A DNA stretch of 33,237 bases from the NCBI GenBank assembly GCA_964525015.1, contig CAZGFY010000023.1:1-33237 (forward strand), in the 5' to 3' direction. Every line of letters begins with the position of its first letter. Within the stretch, counting starts at the first letter, position 1. Origin of the DNA: RGIG3102 sp964525015 (lineage in GTDB: Bacteria > Bacillota > Clostridia > Oscillospirales > Ruminococcaceae). Of this stretch, positions 1 through 8,548 are shown one piece after another. A program made the translations under genes and the position numbers. The notes below the pieces were generated by a model. The model had not been told where the DNA came from and searched no databases. It saw nothing but the letters and a program-made list of their open reading frames with translations.

Positions 1-621
1 AATTAAATCTTTTTTTCCTTCATTATTGTATTTAGCATAATTTTTTTTAGAATCTGTTCGAATACTTTTAATATTCATTTCATCCATAAGTTCTGCAACC
101 ATTTTATCACTAGTTGCAACACCACGACTTTCTAATACTGCTTTTATTTTTTTTGCACCATAAATCTGATTACTATCTTCATAGATTTCTAAAATTTGCT
201 CTTGCAGTTTCTTTCTACGCTCTTTATAGCTAGTGTTTTGTTTTTTATTTCTAAGAATATGGTTATAAAATGTACTTCGATTAACCTTGAGTGATTCACA
301 AAGTATATTTATAGGGAATTTGTCGTTTAAATTTTCAAGTGCATATAGTCTTTCTTTTAGAGGTGAATTAGCAGTACACTCCACTGTCTGCAGCACTTCA
401 ATTATTTGCTCTAATTTCATTACTTTTTGTTTTAATTTATAAAACTCAGTTACAGTTATATCACACTCAAAATTTGATATTTTGGTATTGTATGATTTTA
501 TCCATGTGTAAAATGTGCTTCTAGGAATTCCTTCTTTTATGCAAATATCAGTTGCAGGCTCACCATTATAATATTGGCTGATAAAATAAAGTTTTTGATT
601 GTCTGTATATTTTTTATTCAT
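1..621 (-). CDS. IS3-family transposase, 5' part (cut by window edge)
   Basis: The minus-strand frame is open for 207 codons from the ATG at 621 to the edge of the window, so the C-terminal DDE catalytic core lies outside. An AGGAGG site sits about 9 bases before the ATG. Residues 1-45 form a transposase helix-turn-helix (GIPRSTFYTWIKS). A second helix-turn-helix follows near residues 115-128 (LKVNRSTFYNHILRN). Next comes the HTH_21 segment, residues about 150-190, with the typical IYGAKKIKAVLESRG. The layout matches the single-frame IS3-type transposases common in Lachnospiraceae, in which the OrfA-like and OrfB-like parts are not split by a -1 frameshift. No stop or frameshift is seen in the visible part. 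Transposition function cannot be judged without the rest. Confidence 0.88.
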   Translation of the reverse strand, partial: MNKKYTDNQKLYFISQYYNGEPATDICIKEGIPRSTFYTWIKSYNTKISNFECDITVTEFYKLKQKVMKLEQIIEVLQTVECTANSPLKERLYALENLNDKFPINILCESLKVNRSTFYNHILRNKKQNTSYKERRKKLQEQILEIYEDSNQIYGAKKIKAVLESRGVATSDKMVAELMDEMNIKSIRTDSKKNYAKYNNEGKKDLI

Positions 622-672
622 AATCAAGTACCTCCTATAATTATTGTAGCATTAAATAGGTGGATACACTAG
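622..672. mobile_element. Probable outer end of the IS3-type element
   Basis: Beyond the transposase start, read on the minus strand, the sequence has a TG-starting stretch, TGTATCCACCTATTTAATG, near 650-668. IS3-family ends usually begin with TG, and the spacing of about 45 bases to the ATG is normal for them. The partner inverted repeat is outside the window, so the exact border is a guess. Confidence 0.4.
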
Positions 673-731
673 TAAGGTAGCGATTAGCTTGAATGTATAT
701 AGAAAAATAAAATTTGCAGATATTATATATA

Positions 732-762
732 AAAAGTCGTTAGCAAATTGCTAACGACTTTT
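732..762. terminator. Bidirectional intrinsic terminator
   Basis: A near-perfect inverted repeat has 15-base arms, AAAAGTCGTTAGCAA (732-746) and its complement (748-762), around a single base. It ends in T runs in both directions. It lies about 95 bases after the stop of the minus-strand Crp/Fnr gene and would end that transcript. It would also insulate the locus from the IS element. Confidence 0.8.
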
Positions 763-855
763 GTGTTAAAACAAATATAATTAGATTTAATTTTATTTTC
801 TAAAGCGAATCTGAAATCGATAAACTGGCTAATATTCATAAAATAACATAGTAAA

Positions 856-1569
856 TTATTCAGTAGGAAAAACTCCAATAAGTCCTTTAGCATGACCATA
901 TCTCTCTTTTAAATTAATGAAATTACTTTTTGTAATATGAATTTTTCCTTTATTAATAGTTAAAAAATTGTCTTTCGCTAGTTTACCTACGCATCTATGA
1001 AGTGTTCGCAAATTCATATTAAGTGATAATGCAAGCTCGTTTCGTGTTAGCGAGTATACACATTTTTCGCCATTTCTTAGAGCGTAATTATACATAAAAT
1101 GTCCTAGAATATCTCGATGACTTGTAGTGACGTTTAGTTCGTATAAATTCATATTTGAAATAGCTACTTCACCCAATAACTTAAGGCATTGATAGCATAT
1201 ATCATTATTATTTTGTAAAATTTTCGAAAATTTATCAATTGGAATTTTTAAAAAAGTGCAATCAGTTTGCGCAATTATATTTGCTGTATATATAGGGCAA
1301 TTAGCAAGCATCTCAACAAACCCTAAAATATTAATAGGTCTTAAAGTGTCGAAGCTTGTTTCATCACCCCAAGTTATTCCGCTATTTACCAAAACTACAC
1401 CTTTTAAAAGAATAAAAACATCACAAGCATTATCGTTCCGGTAAATTATGGTATCGTTGGCTTTGATATGTATAAAATGATTAGACGTGTCCATGTCTAC
1501 ACTCAGTAATTTATAGTTATCAAATTTATTTATTAGTATATCTCGCAATAAATTAGTAATATTGTACAT
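856..1569 (-). CDS. Crp/Fnr-family transcription regulator
   Basis: A 237-residue regulator. The frame is open upstream to 1665, but the ATG at 1569 is preceded by GTGAGG at proper spacing and starts at a normal N-terminus, so it is preferred. Residues about 25-125 form a cyclic-nucleotide-binding-type beta-roll (FILLKGVVLV then FLKIPIDKF). The C-terminal winged helix-turn-helix starts near residue 174 (LTRNELALSLNMNLRTLHRC) and ends in the wing GKIHI. The usual cAMP-contact Glu/Arg motif is not evident, and there is no N-terminal Fnr-type cysteine cluster, so the signal sensed is unknown. It is divergent from the yjjI gene, and a perfect palindrome lies between them. It is probably the local regulator, likely an activator, of the nucleoside-type operon (inference). 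Confidence 0.9.
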   Translation of the reverse strand: MYNITNLLRDILINKFDNYKLLSVDMDTSNHFIHIKANDTIIYRNDNACDVFILLKGVVLVNSGITWGDETSFDTLRPINILGFVEMLANCPIYTANIIAQTDCTFLKIPIDKFSKILQNNNDICYQCLKLLGEVAISNMNLYELNVTTSHRDILGHFMYNYALRNGEKCVYSLTRNELALSLNMNLRTLHRCVGKLAKDNFLTINKGKIHITKSNFINLKERYGHAKGLIGVFPTE

Positions 1570-1606
1570 AAATTCCTCACAAGTGTTATATATTATTATG
1601 AAAATG

Positions 1607-1636
1607 AAATAAAAATGACAGTTGTCATTTTTATTT
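1607..1636. promoter_or_regulatory. Perfect palindrome, likely Crp/Fnr-family operator
   Basis: Arms AAATAAAAATGACA (1607-1620) and its exact complement (1623-1636) are separated by GT. The core, TGACA-N2-TGTCA, resembles the short-spacer sites of PrfA/Clp-type Crp/Fnr members. Candidate -10 boxes TATGAT (1647-1652) or GATAAT (1650-1655) for yjjI put the dyad centre about 38-41 bases upstream of the probable transcription start. That is the position expected for a class II activator. Confidence 0.7.
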
Positions 1637-1685
1637 ATTATACCTTTATGATAATATAAAGTCAATAAGTGAAGGAGGAATGTAT

Positions 1686-3215
1686 ATGCATATATTTAAC
1701 GATATAAGTGAAGCTAAAAAGCAAGCACTTGATATTATTAAAAATCCAATGTTAACACATGAGCAAACTGTGTTTTCTTTAGCAAAACTCGCTGAAAATA
1801 TTCTACCATATCCAGAAGGTACGCCAGTTGAATTTACCGAATTTTATTCAAAAGGATATATTTGTGATGTAAGCGAGGGTCACGCACCCTACGCTCCTAG
1901 ATATATTCTACCAGACTACGAAAAATTTATGCGTGAAGGCTCAAAACATCTTAGATTAGATCCACCGAAAACTTTATATGAAGCAACAAATGCACTACTT
2001 ATATTTTATAGAAGTACACCATCTGTTACACATATGCCTGTGTATATGGGAGAAATAGACACATTACTAGAGCCGTTCATCGATGATTTGAACACCGCAA
2101 CTGAGATTATTAGAGGTTTTTTAATCCATTGCGATAGAACTTTTGGAAGTAGTTTTTGTCATATGAATTTAAGCTCAAATGATACAAAATCAGGTAGAAT
2201 AATACTAAAGTTATTATCAGAACTTCAAAATGCAGTGCCAAATTTTACAATATTATATGATCCCAATGTAACGCCGGATGATTATGCAGTTCTTGCGATT
2301 TCTGCAGCTTTAGAAAGTGCAAATCCTGCTTTTGCTCTAAAGCAGAAATATCTAGATGACTATAATCAACAGCCATTTGGGATTGTAAGCTGTTATAATG
2401 GTTTGCCAGTAGCTGGTGGGGCATATTCATTAGCAAGAATTAGACTTAATAAAATTGCAGATGACAGTGATTCAAAAGAAGATTTTTTCAATAATAAACT
2501 TCCGAAAGTTGTAGATGTTTTTTGTGAATTTATGGAGGCTAAAATAGCTTTTTTAGTAGATGAAACACCATTTTTTGAACATAATTTCCTATCAACTGAA
2601 GGGTTTATTAGAAAAGATAATTTTGTTGGACTTTTCGGTTTAGTTGGTCTTGCTGAATGTTGTAATAAGCTACTTTCTTTTGAAGGTATTGATGGTAAAT
2701 TTGGAGAGAATTCACGCGCAAATGAAATAGGTGTAGAGGTTTTAGATAAACTTCAAGAACTTGTAAATAAGTTTAAATCAAACTACGGGAAAGAGCATAA
2801 TTGTCGTTTTAAACTTCACTCGCAGGTGGGGGCAGAAAATGATGAGGGAACAAGTCCGGGTGTGCGTATCGCTATTGGTGAAGAAATTGAACTATATAAG
2901 CACTTAAAACAAGCTGGGCTCTATCATAAATATTTTCCAACAGGTGTTGGAGATATATTCCCTTTTGACAGTACAGGGGTTGATAATCCAGAAGCTATTT
3001 TAGATATTTTTAAAGGGGCTTTTAAAGTTGGAATGAGATATATTTCAACATATAAACAAGATGGCGATCTTGTTCGTGTTACAGGATATCTTGTTAAGCG
3101 ATCAGATATTCAAAAGCATATAGAAGGCAAGCAACTTATTAATGATACAAACTCTGGCGCTTATACTACTGGTGAGTATGAACTTACTTTACATAGGAAA
3201 GTTCGTAGCTTATGA
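1686..3215 (+). CDS. yjjI: YjjI-family glycyl radical enzyme
   Basis: A 509-residue protein with the length and layout of the YjjI branch of pyruvate-formate-lyase-like glycyl radical enzymes. The radical motif RVTGY is near the C-terminus with Gly at residue 467. The candidate thiyl-radical cysteine is C236 in IVSCYNG. The GGAGG at 1674-1678 sits correctly for the ATG at 1686, while an in-frame ATG at 1680 is too close to it. The stop overlaps the next gene, a YjjW-type activase, by four bases (ATGA), as expected for an enzyme and activase pair. In E. coli yjjI-yjjW lie next to the deo nucleoside-catabolism genes (established knowledge), and here the operon also carries a nucleoside phosphorylase. 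The substrate is unknown. It must work without oxygen. Confidence 0.9.
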   Translation: MHIFNDISEAKKQALDIIKNPMLTHEQTVFSLAKLAENILPYPEGTPVEFTEFYSKGYICDVSEGHAPYAPRYILPDYEKFMREGSKHLRLDPPKTLYEATNALLIFYRSTPSVTHMPVYMGEIDTLLEPFIDDLNTATEIIRGFLIHCDRTFGSSFCHMNLSSNDTKSGRIILKLLSELQNAVPNFTILYDPNVTPDDYAVLAISAALESANPAFALKQKYLDDYNQQPFGIVSCYNGLPVAGGAYSLARIRLNKIADDSDSKEDFFNNKLPKVVDVFCEFMEAKIAFLVDETPFFEHNFLSTEGFIRKDNFVGLFGLVGLAECCNKLLSFEGIDGKFGENSRANEIGVEVLDKLQELVNKFKSNYGKEHNCRFKLHSQVGAENDEGTSPGVRIAIGEEIELYKHLKQAGLYHKYFPTGVGDIFPFDSTGVDNPEAILDIFKGAFKVGMRYISTYKQDGDLVRVTGYLVKRSDIQKHIEGKQLINDTNSGAYTTGEYELTLHRKVRSL

Positions 3216-4051
3216 TAGCCCCGATTAATAAAATAATTCATAGCTCATTTGTAGATGGACCTGGAAATCGAACCTCAATTTTTTTTCAAGGTTGTAATTT
3301 GAATTGTGTGTATTGCCATAATCCTGAAACGATAAATATTTGCAATGCATGTGGTGATTGTTTAAAAGTTTGTAAATCGTCTGCACTAAATATTGAGAAT
3401 TCAAAAATGTATTACGATAAAAAAGAATGCATTGAGTGTGATGAGTGTATAAAAGTTTGTAAATATAATTCTTCACCTAAAATTTCATGGCTGACAGAAG
3501 AAGATGTATATAAAATTGTATTAGAAAACAAAGATTTTATACGTGGTATAACGTGTTCAGGTGGAGAATGCACTATTTATAGTGAATTTTTGGTAAATCT
3601 TTTCACACTAATCAAAGCACAAGGATTAACCTGTCTTATAGATACAAATGGTGCGTATATTGACTTTTCTAAGCATCCAGAGCTTGTGAAGGTGACAGAT
3701 GGTGTAATGCTTGATATAAAAACAGTTGATGATAAAAAACATATAAAACTTATAGGATCAAATTCTCATTTAGTGCTAAAAAATGCTGAATATTTAGCAA
3801 GTGTTGGTAAGTTGTTAGAAATACGCACAGTGATTTGTGAAAATGAGTTTGATAATGAAAAGACAGTATTATCAGTGTTGAATTTATTGAAAAAATATGA
3901 TTTAAAAAACACCACATATAAACTTATAAAATATCGGCATTATGGGGTTAGAAAAGAGTTTGAACAATTAGGTACACCAAGCGATGAATATATGCAGAAA
4001 TTAAAAAGACTTGCAGAAAATTTGAAAATTGGGCAAGTGATAATAATATAG
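3212..4051 (+). CDS. yjjW: YjjW-family glycyl radical enzyme activase (radical SAM)
   Basis: A 279-residue radical-SAM activase that should abstract hydrogen from Gly467 of the upstream YjjI enzyme using 5'-deoxyadenosyl radical. The CxxxCxxC motif for the SAM-bound [4Fe-4S] cluster is C28, C32, C35 (GCNLNCVYCHNPE). Two ferredoxin-type CxxCxxCxxxC sets follow, C44/C47/C50/C54 and C73/C76/C79/C83. The glycine-rich SAM-contact loop SGGEC is at residues 116-120. The ATG overlaps the yjjI stop and uses the AGGAAAG just upstream, indicating translational coupling. Family membership rests on the extra ferredoxin insert and on pairing with YjjI. Confidence 0.92.
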   Translation: MIAPINKIIHSSFVDGPGNRTSIFFQGCNLNCVYCHNPETINICNACGDCLKVCKSSALNIENSKMYYDKKECIECDECIKVCKYNSSPKISWLTEEDVYKIVLENKDFIRGITCSGGECTIYSEFLVNLFTLIKAQGLTCLIDTNGAYIDFSKHPELVKVTDGVMLDIKTVDDKKHIKLIGSNSHLVLKNAEYLASVGKLLEIRTVICENEFDNEKTVLSVLNLLKKYDLKNTTYKLIKYRHYGVRKEFEQLGTPSDEYMQKLKRLAENLKIGQVIII

Positions 4052-4063
4052 AATTGAGAATAA

Positions 4064-5209
4064 ATGCAAAAGAATATTAAATTTATAAACACAGTGTTGT
4101 GTAGTGTGTTTTTTATTAATGGTAGTTTTTATGGAATGAATCAACTTTTGGTAAATAATATAACGCGTGCTAATAATGCAACAGATAATCAAATGGCAAT
4201 TATGATTTCTGCTTTATATGCAGGACCAATGTTAATGGTTTTACTATTTGGCATAATGGCAGATAAAATAGGTAGAATAAAAAGTTGTGTTATAGCTATT
4301 TTGTTTATGGTGATAGGGTCGTTTTTAGTGGCGAGTATGCCAAGCATATATATTATAACATTTGGGTTTTTATTATATGGTATTGGTGTAGGTGGGATGG
4401 AAAGCGTTATTTTTACTATAACATCAGATGTAAATGGAGATAAAGCTGGACAAAAACTTATATTTTATCAGGCAGTTTTTAGTATTGGTGCTATGATATC
4501 TCCGATTATATGTACCCGTGTGTTGGAGTTAAATCAATATAAATTAGCGTATATGTTAATGTGTGTAATATGTATGATATTATCTGTTGTTGTATTTAAA
4601 CTTCCATTTAAAGATAAAGCAGTTCAGATAACAGAATCAAATATAAGTCTTGTAAAAATGATATCAAATCCATTTCTTATAGTGCTCATAATATCAATTA
4701 TAATATCAACTGGTAGTGAAAGTGCTTTCACATACTGGACAGGTGTGTTTTTTGATTCTATAGGTGCTATTGAGATAGGTGCAGTAGCCTTGTCAACATA
4801 TTGGCTTGCAAGCATTATTGGTAGATTATCCAGTAGTTTTATTAAAAATGTAGAAAAGCTAGTTTTTCCATGTTTTTTATTAGCAAGTATAGGAACACTC
4901 TCGTTTATTATAATACCTAATCCATATGCAAAGTTAGTTGGGATGTTAGTGGTAGGAATTTCGTTCGCTCCGCTATATCCAGCATTAGGATATTTGAGTA
5001 GTAAGGTTTTTCCTGAAAATACAGGTAAGGCTTTTGCAATTATAACATTTTCATCCAATTTAGGGGGCGTTGTATCCCAGCCGATTATCGGTGCTTTTGG
5101 TGAAAATATTGCACACATATATATACTAATATGTACGTTATGCTTATTAATGGCAATAATGCTTTTTATAAGCTTAAAAAAATATAATTTTAAGGAGAAT
5201 TTAAAATGA
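4064..5209 (+). CDS. MFS transporter
   Basis: A 381-residue polytopic membrane protein with about 12 hydrophobic helices in two halves. A motif-A-like loop, GIMADKIGRIKS, follows helix 2, which is diagnostic of the major facilitator superfamily. A second loop with GRLSS occurs mid-protein. It starts 12 bases after yjjW with only a weak GAGAAT Shine-Dalgarno, and its stop overlaps the S-subunit ATG by four bases. It is therefore in the same transcription unit. Substrate is not readable from sequence. Context suggests a nucleoside, sugar or product exporter/importer working with the YjjI enzyme (inference). Confidence 0.85.
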   Translation: MQKNIKFINTVLCSVFFINGSFYGMNQLLVNNITRANNATDNQMAIMISALYAGPMLMVLLFGIMADKIGRIKSCVIAILFMVIGSFLVASMPSIYIITFGFLLYGIGVGGMESVIFTITSDVNGDKAGQKLIFYQAVFSIGAMISPIICTRVLELNQYKLAYMLMCVICMILSVVVFKLPFKDKAVQITESNISLVKMISNPFLIVLIISIIISTGSESAFTYWTGVFFDSIGAIEIGAVALSTYWLASIIGRLSSSFIKNVEKLVFPCFLLASIGTLSFIIIPNPYAKLVGMLVVGISFAPLYPALGYLSSKVFPENTGKAFAIITFSSNLGGVVSQPIIGAFGENIAHIYILICTLCLLMAIMLFISLKKYNFKENLK

Positions 5210-5805
5210 TTAAAAAATATTCAATTAAAAGCGATTTTTCAATGTTGGCACTTCTTATTATTCCAGTAGCAGTAGCTATTAATTTTGTCGGCGGACAACT
5301 TGCAAGTTTATTAAAACTTCCAATGTATCTTGATGCAATAGGAACTATATTTGGTGCTATGTTATGCGGACCATGGGTTGGAGCTGTAATTGGGACACTA
5401 ACTAATATTGTAACAGGTATTGCGAACCCTGTAAACTTTGCGTTTATTCCTGTTAGCTTAACGCTAGGATTGGTAACTGGATTTTTAGCACGTAAAAATA
5501 TGTTTAATACATGGATCAAATGGATAATCTCAATGGTAATTATGGCACTTACCTCAATTATTGTTGCAGCACCAATAATTGCTTATGTTTTTGGTGGTAT
5601 TACAGGTAGTGGACCTTCTGTTGTTACAGCAACATTACTTGCAGCAGGAGCTAATATTTGGACATCTATTCTAGGTAGTGATGGTATTTTTACTGTTGTA
5701 GATAGAGTTATTTCATTTCTTATTTCAATAGCAATTATTAAAGTAATTCCAGCGAGAAATCTTATAAAATTTAGCTGTGGGGAATTATACATAAAGAAAA
5801 AATAA
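5206..5805 (+). CDS. ECF transporter S component (CD3073-like), substrate-binding membrane subunit
   Basis: A 199-residue integral membrane protein with about six hydrophobic helices. It carries the segment LPMYLDAIGTIFGAMLCGPW followed by a glycine-rich helix, typical of energy-coupling-factor S subunits. It resembles the clostridial group named after C. difficile CD3073, which occurs next to CD3072-type desulfidases, as here. It would bind the substrate and dock on the EcfT-EcfA-EcfA module encoded downstream. The ATG overlaps the MFS stop and has a good AAGGAG. The T subunit gene follows only after a 295-base hairpin-rich gap. The nucleoside substrate is inferred from the downstream phosphorylase. 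Confidence 0.82.
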   Translation: MIKKYSIKSDFSMLALLIIPVAVAINFVGGQLASLLKLPMYLDAIGTIFGAMLCGPWVGAVIGTLTNIVTGIANPVNFAFIPVSLTLGLVTGFLARKNMFNTWIKWIISMVIMALTSIIVAAPIIAYVFGGITGSGPSVVTATLLAAGANIWTSILGSDGIFTVVDRVISFLISIAIIKVIPARNLIKFSCGELYIKKK

Positions 5806-6100
5806 AGTAAATCGCTTGCAACTATTATAGATTATTATAGTAGTTGCAAGTATTATATAAATAATCTTTACATTATTATAGTTTTCAGTGTTTGATTTAT
5901 CAAACTGAGTGCAATCCATTATGCACGCAAGGAAAACTTCGATTTATATTATCGCAAGATAATATAAATAATCTTCACTGTGTTTTGATTATTTAATCGA
6001 GTTTTATTTGCCTGCAAGATGTATAGCAGGCAAATCGCTAAAGCGATTACACAAAACATCGTTAATATGTTTATTATAAAAATAATAAGGGGAGTTATGT
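5806..6100. other. Intergenic hairpin array between ECF S and T genes
   Basis: No gene is seen. At least five inverted repeats lie in tandem: 5815-5850 (10-bp stem, AT-rich wobble extension), 5885-5908 (TCAG-GTTTGAT pairing with one bulge), 5909-5926 (5 bp), 5942-5969 (12-bp perfect stem closed by a GCAA tetraloop), 6006-6035 (10-bp ATTTGCCTGC stem) and 6033-6048 (7-bp AATCGCT stem). A 14-base sequence, ATATAAATAATCTT, occurs twice (5855-5868 and 5962-5975). No known riboswitch consensus was recognised. It could set the S:T subunit ratio, protect mRNA ends or be a REP/MITE-like insertion. Confidence 0.6.
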
Positions 6101-6892
6101 ATGTGGATAGAAAAATTTCAAGTAGTAAAAACAAATAAGATTGCAGCACTTTACCCAATAACAAAGTTATGGCTTGTAGCACTTTATTCAGTGTCAGTAT
6201 TAATTTTAGCATCAATTGATATTTATGGTATGCCACTTTTATTATTTCCTGCATTTATTGCGTTAGTATTATTTGCTGCTGCTAGTGGAATTTCAAAAAA
6301 ATTTTTAAAAGCTATTAAGAAGGCTTTTTTTATTGCTAGTATTATATTTTTAGTGCAAGCATTTATTGTTCCAGGTGGTGAGATAATATTCCGCTTAGGT
6401 TTTTTAAGAGTTTATGAGGATGGGCTAAATACTGGGGTTTATTTAGGTATGTCTATTATGACAATAGCAGGTGCGTTTATTTGGCTGTTTCAAACAACAG
6501 AAAACAAGGAAATATCAAGAGCTTTAGAAAAAAGTGGTATGCATTATAAGGCCTGTTATGTATTCATTTCTACAATGCAAATGATAGATATTTTAGGAAG
6601 AAATTCTAAAACTATAATGAATGCACAACAAGCGAGAGGCGTTGAAACAAATGGAAATATATTTGTAAGAGCTCAAGCGTTTATTCCTTCAATGGTTCCT
6701 TTAGTGCTTGGGGCTATAATCAGTAGTGAGGATAGAGTGTTAACACTTGAATCAAAAGGATTTGATGTTAATGGCCCTAAAACTCATATTTTAGAAGTTA
6801 AAAAAACTGGCAATGAAGGCATAGCTTTAACACTAGGAGTTATAATGCTTGTTGCAGTAATAGTATTAAGGGGAGCGCTATGGATAATATAA
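6101..6892 (+). CDS. ecfT: ECF transporter transmembrane component EcfT
   Basis: A 263-residue membrane protein with several hydrophobic helices and the two cytoplasmic coupling segments of EcfT proteins. These are the ARG motif in AQQARGVETNGN and the related ESKGFDVNG about 45 residues later, which contact the ATPases. An AAGGGGAG site precedes the ATG at 6101. A nearer ATG at 6097 is out of frame. Its 3' end overlaps the first EcfA gene by 13 bases, showing tight coupling. It links ATP hydrolysis to movement of the S subunit. Confidence 0.9.
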   Translation: MWIEKFQVVKTNKIAALYPITKLWLVALYSVSVLILASIDIYGMPLLLFPAFIALVLFAAASGISKKFLKAIKKAFFIASIIFLVQAFIVPGGEIIFRLGFLRVYEDGLNTGVYLGMSIMTIAGAFIWLFQTTENKEISRALEKSGMHYKACYVFISTMQMIDILGRNSKTIMNAQQARGVETNGNIFVRAQAFIPSMVPLVLGAIISSEDRVLTLESKGFDVNGPKTHILEVKKTGNEGIALTLGVIMLVAVIVLRGALWII

Positions 6893-7737
6893 TAGAATTC
6901 AAAAATGTAACTTACTCATATCCATTAACAGATGTGCCATCTATAAAAAATGCAAGTTTCAATATAGAAAAAGGTAAATTTTATGGGATTATTGGACCTA
7001 ATGGGGCAGGAAAAACAACACTTTGCACTTTGATACGTGGCTTTGCACCTAGTTTTTATAAAGGGGAACTTACAGGAAGTATCTTAATAGATGGGAAAGC
7101 TACAACAGATTATGCAGATGGTGAACTTTCACTAAAAATCGGATATGTGTTCCAAAATCCTTTTACGCAGATTAGTGGTATAAAAGATACAGTTTTTGAA
7201 GAAGTTGCTTATGGACTTGAAAATTTTGGTGTACCAGTTGAAGAAATAGAACGTCGCGTTTTAGCGATCATGGAAAAAACAAATATTATGCACCTTGCTA
7301 TGAAAAACCCTTATGATTTATCAGGAGGTCAACAGCAACGTGTTGCACTTGCAGCAATATTAGTATTAGAGCCAGATATTTTAGTTATTGATGAGCCAAC
7401 ATCACAACTAGACCCAGAAGGTACAGAGAGCGTATTTAAAATTATTGAAGATATGAAGAAAGATCAAAAAACAATAATTTTGGTTGAGCACAAAGTTGAT
7501 TTACTTGCAGAATATGCTGATGAAATTATTGTGTTAAAAGAGGGTGAGGTTATAGCAAAAGATGAAAAGGAAAAAGTTTTGTCGAATATCGAGCTTGAAA
7601 AAAAAGGGGTATTATTACCACAGATGACTATTTTAGGAAATGAACTTAGACGAAAAGGCGTTAATATTGATATTCCTATTACACACGATGAGGCTATTAA
7701 ACAACTTTCTGTAATCCTAAAAAAGGAGGGTATGTAA
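6880..7737 (+). CDS. ecfA: ECF transporter ATPase EcfA (canonical signature)
   Basis: A 285-residue ABC ATPase of the CbiO/EcfA type. Walker A GPNGAGKTT is at residues 39-47, the Q-loop FQNPF near 91-95, the signature LSGGQ at 147-151, Walker B ILVIDEPTS at 167-175, and the H-loop in VEHK. All catalytic motifs are intact. It overlaps ecfT and is followed after two bases by the second ATPase, with which it should form a heterodimer. The C-terminal extension after about residue 225 is typical of EcfA proteins. Confidence 0.92.
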   Translation: MDNIIEFKNVTYSYPLTDVPSIKNASFNIEKGKFYGIIGPNGAGKTTLCTLIRGFAPSFYKGELTGSILIDGKATTDYADGELSLKIGYVFQNPFTQISGIKDTVFEEVAYGLENFGVPVEEIERRVLAIMEKTNIMHLAMKNPYDLSGGQQQRVALAAILVLEPDILVIDEPTSQLDPEGTESVFKIIEDMKKDQKTIILVEHKVDLLAEYADEIIVLKEGEVIAKDEKEKVLSNIELEKKGVLLPQMTILGNELRRKGVNIDIPITHDEAIKQLSVILKKEGM

Positions 7738-7739
7738 CT

Positions 7740-8546
7740 ATGCCATATATAAATGTAAAAGATGTATCATTTGAGTATCCAAATGGATTTTTGGCAGTGG
7801 ATAATATAAATATTACCATAGAAAAAAATGAAAATATTGCAATTATAGGTCAAAATGGTGCTGGTAAGTCTACGACAGTTAAAATGCTCAATGCATTGGG
7901 ATATCCAACTAAAGGCGATATATTTATTGGTGATATGAACACAAAGGACTATTCTACGGCACAAGTTTCAAGAGTGGTTGGATATGTTTTTCAAAATCCA
8001 GATGATCAAATTTTTCATTCAACTGTAAGGCAAGAGATTGAATATGGGCCAAAAAAGATGAAACTTTCTACAGAGCAGTTTGAAAAACAGGTAGAATATG
8101 CTTTAAAAATCACTGGAATGGATAAATTTGCTGACGAGAATCCGTATGATTTACCACTTTCTACAAGAAAGTTTGTAACTATTGCATCAATTATTGCAAC
8201 AGATTGCCCTATTATGATTTTTGATGAACCTACTGCTGGGCAAGATCTTGAAGGAAATATTAAGCTTGCAAAAATTTTTAAAGAGCTGAACTTGAATGGA
8301 AAAACGCTTATAACGATTTCACATGATATGGAATTTGTAGTTGCTAATTTTGAAAAAATTATTGTTATGGCAAATAAAAAAGTACTTAAAATCGGTACGC
8401 CAAAAGAAATTTTCTGGGATGAAGAAGTTTTAAATGAATCTATGCTAAAGCAGCCGTATGTAAGTAGAATTTGTAAAGAACTTGGGATTTGTGGAAATAT
8501 TATTACTATTGAAGAAGCTGTAAAAGCTATTTGTGAGAGGATATAA
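7740..8546 (+). CDS. ecfA: ECF transporter ATPase EcfA with degenerate signature
   Basis: A 268-residue ABC ATPase, the second of the pair. Walker A GQNGAGKST is at residues 37-45, the Q-loop FQNPDDQ near 84-90, Walker B IMIFDEPTAG near 158-167, and the H-loop histidine in TISHDMEF. The ABC signature is altered: where LSGGQ is expected the protein has LPLSTRKF (about 138-145). In the heterodimer this would spoil the composite site that pairs its signature with the partner's Walker A, leaving one strong hydrolytic site (inference from ABC mechanism). An AAAAGGAGGGTATGTAACT stretch provides the ribosome site. Confidence 0.9.
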   Translation: MPYINVKDVSFEYPNGFLAVDNINITIEKNENIAIIGQNGAGKSTTVKMLNALGYPTKGDIFIGDMNTKDYSTAQVSRVVGYVFQNPDDQIFHSTVRQEIEYGPKKMKLSTEQFEKQVEYALKITGMDKFADENPYDLPLSTRKFVTIASIIATDCPIMIFDEPTAGQDLEGNIKLAKIFKELNLNGKTLITISHDMEFVVANFEKIIVMANKKVLKIGTPKEIFWDEEVLNESMLKQPYVSRICKELGICGNIITIEEAVKAICERI

Positions 8547-8548
8547 TT

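Noticed and set aside
1680..1685. ATG at 1680 as the yjjI start.
   Set aside because: It is only one base after the GGAGG; the ATG at 1686 has the proper spacing.
4624..5118. A 164-codon minus-strand frame inside the MFS gene.
   Set aside because: It lies wholly within a convincing membrane-protein gene, has no ribosome site and has no recognisable domain.
5806..6100. A purine, 2'-deoxyguanosine or preQ1 riboswitch before ecfT, tempting in a nucleoside operon.
   Set aside because: None of the conserved junction or loop sequences of these classes was found; only generic hairpins are present.
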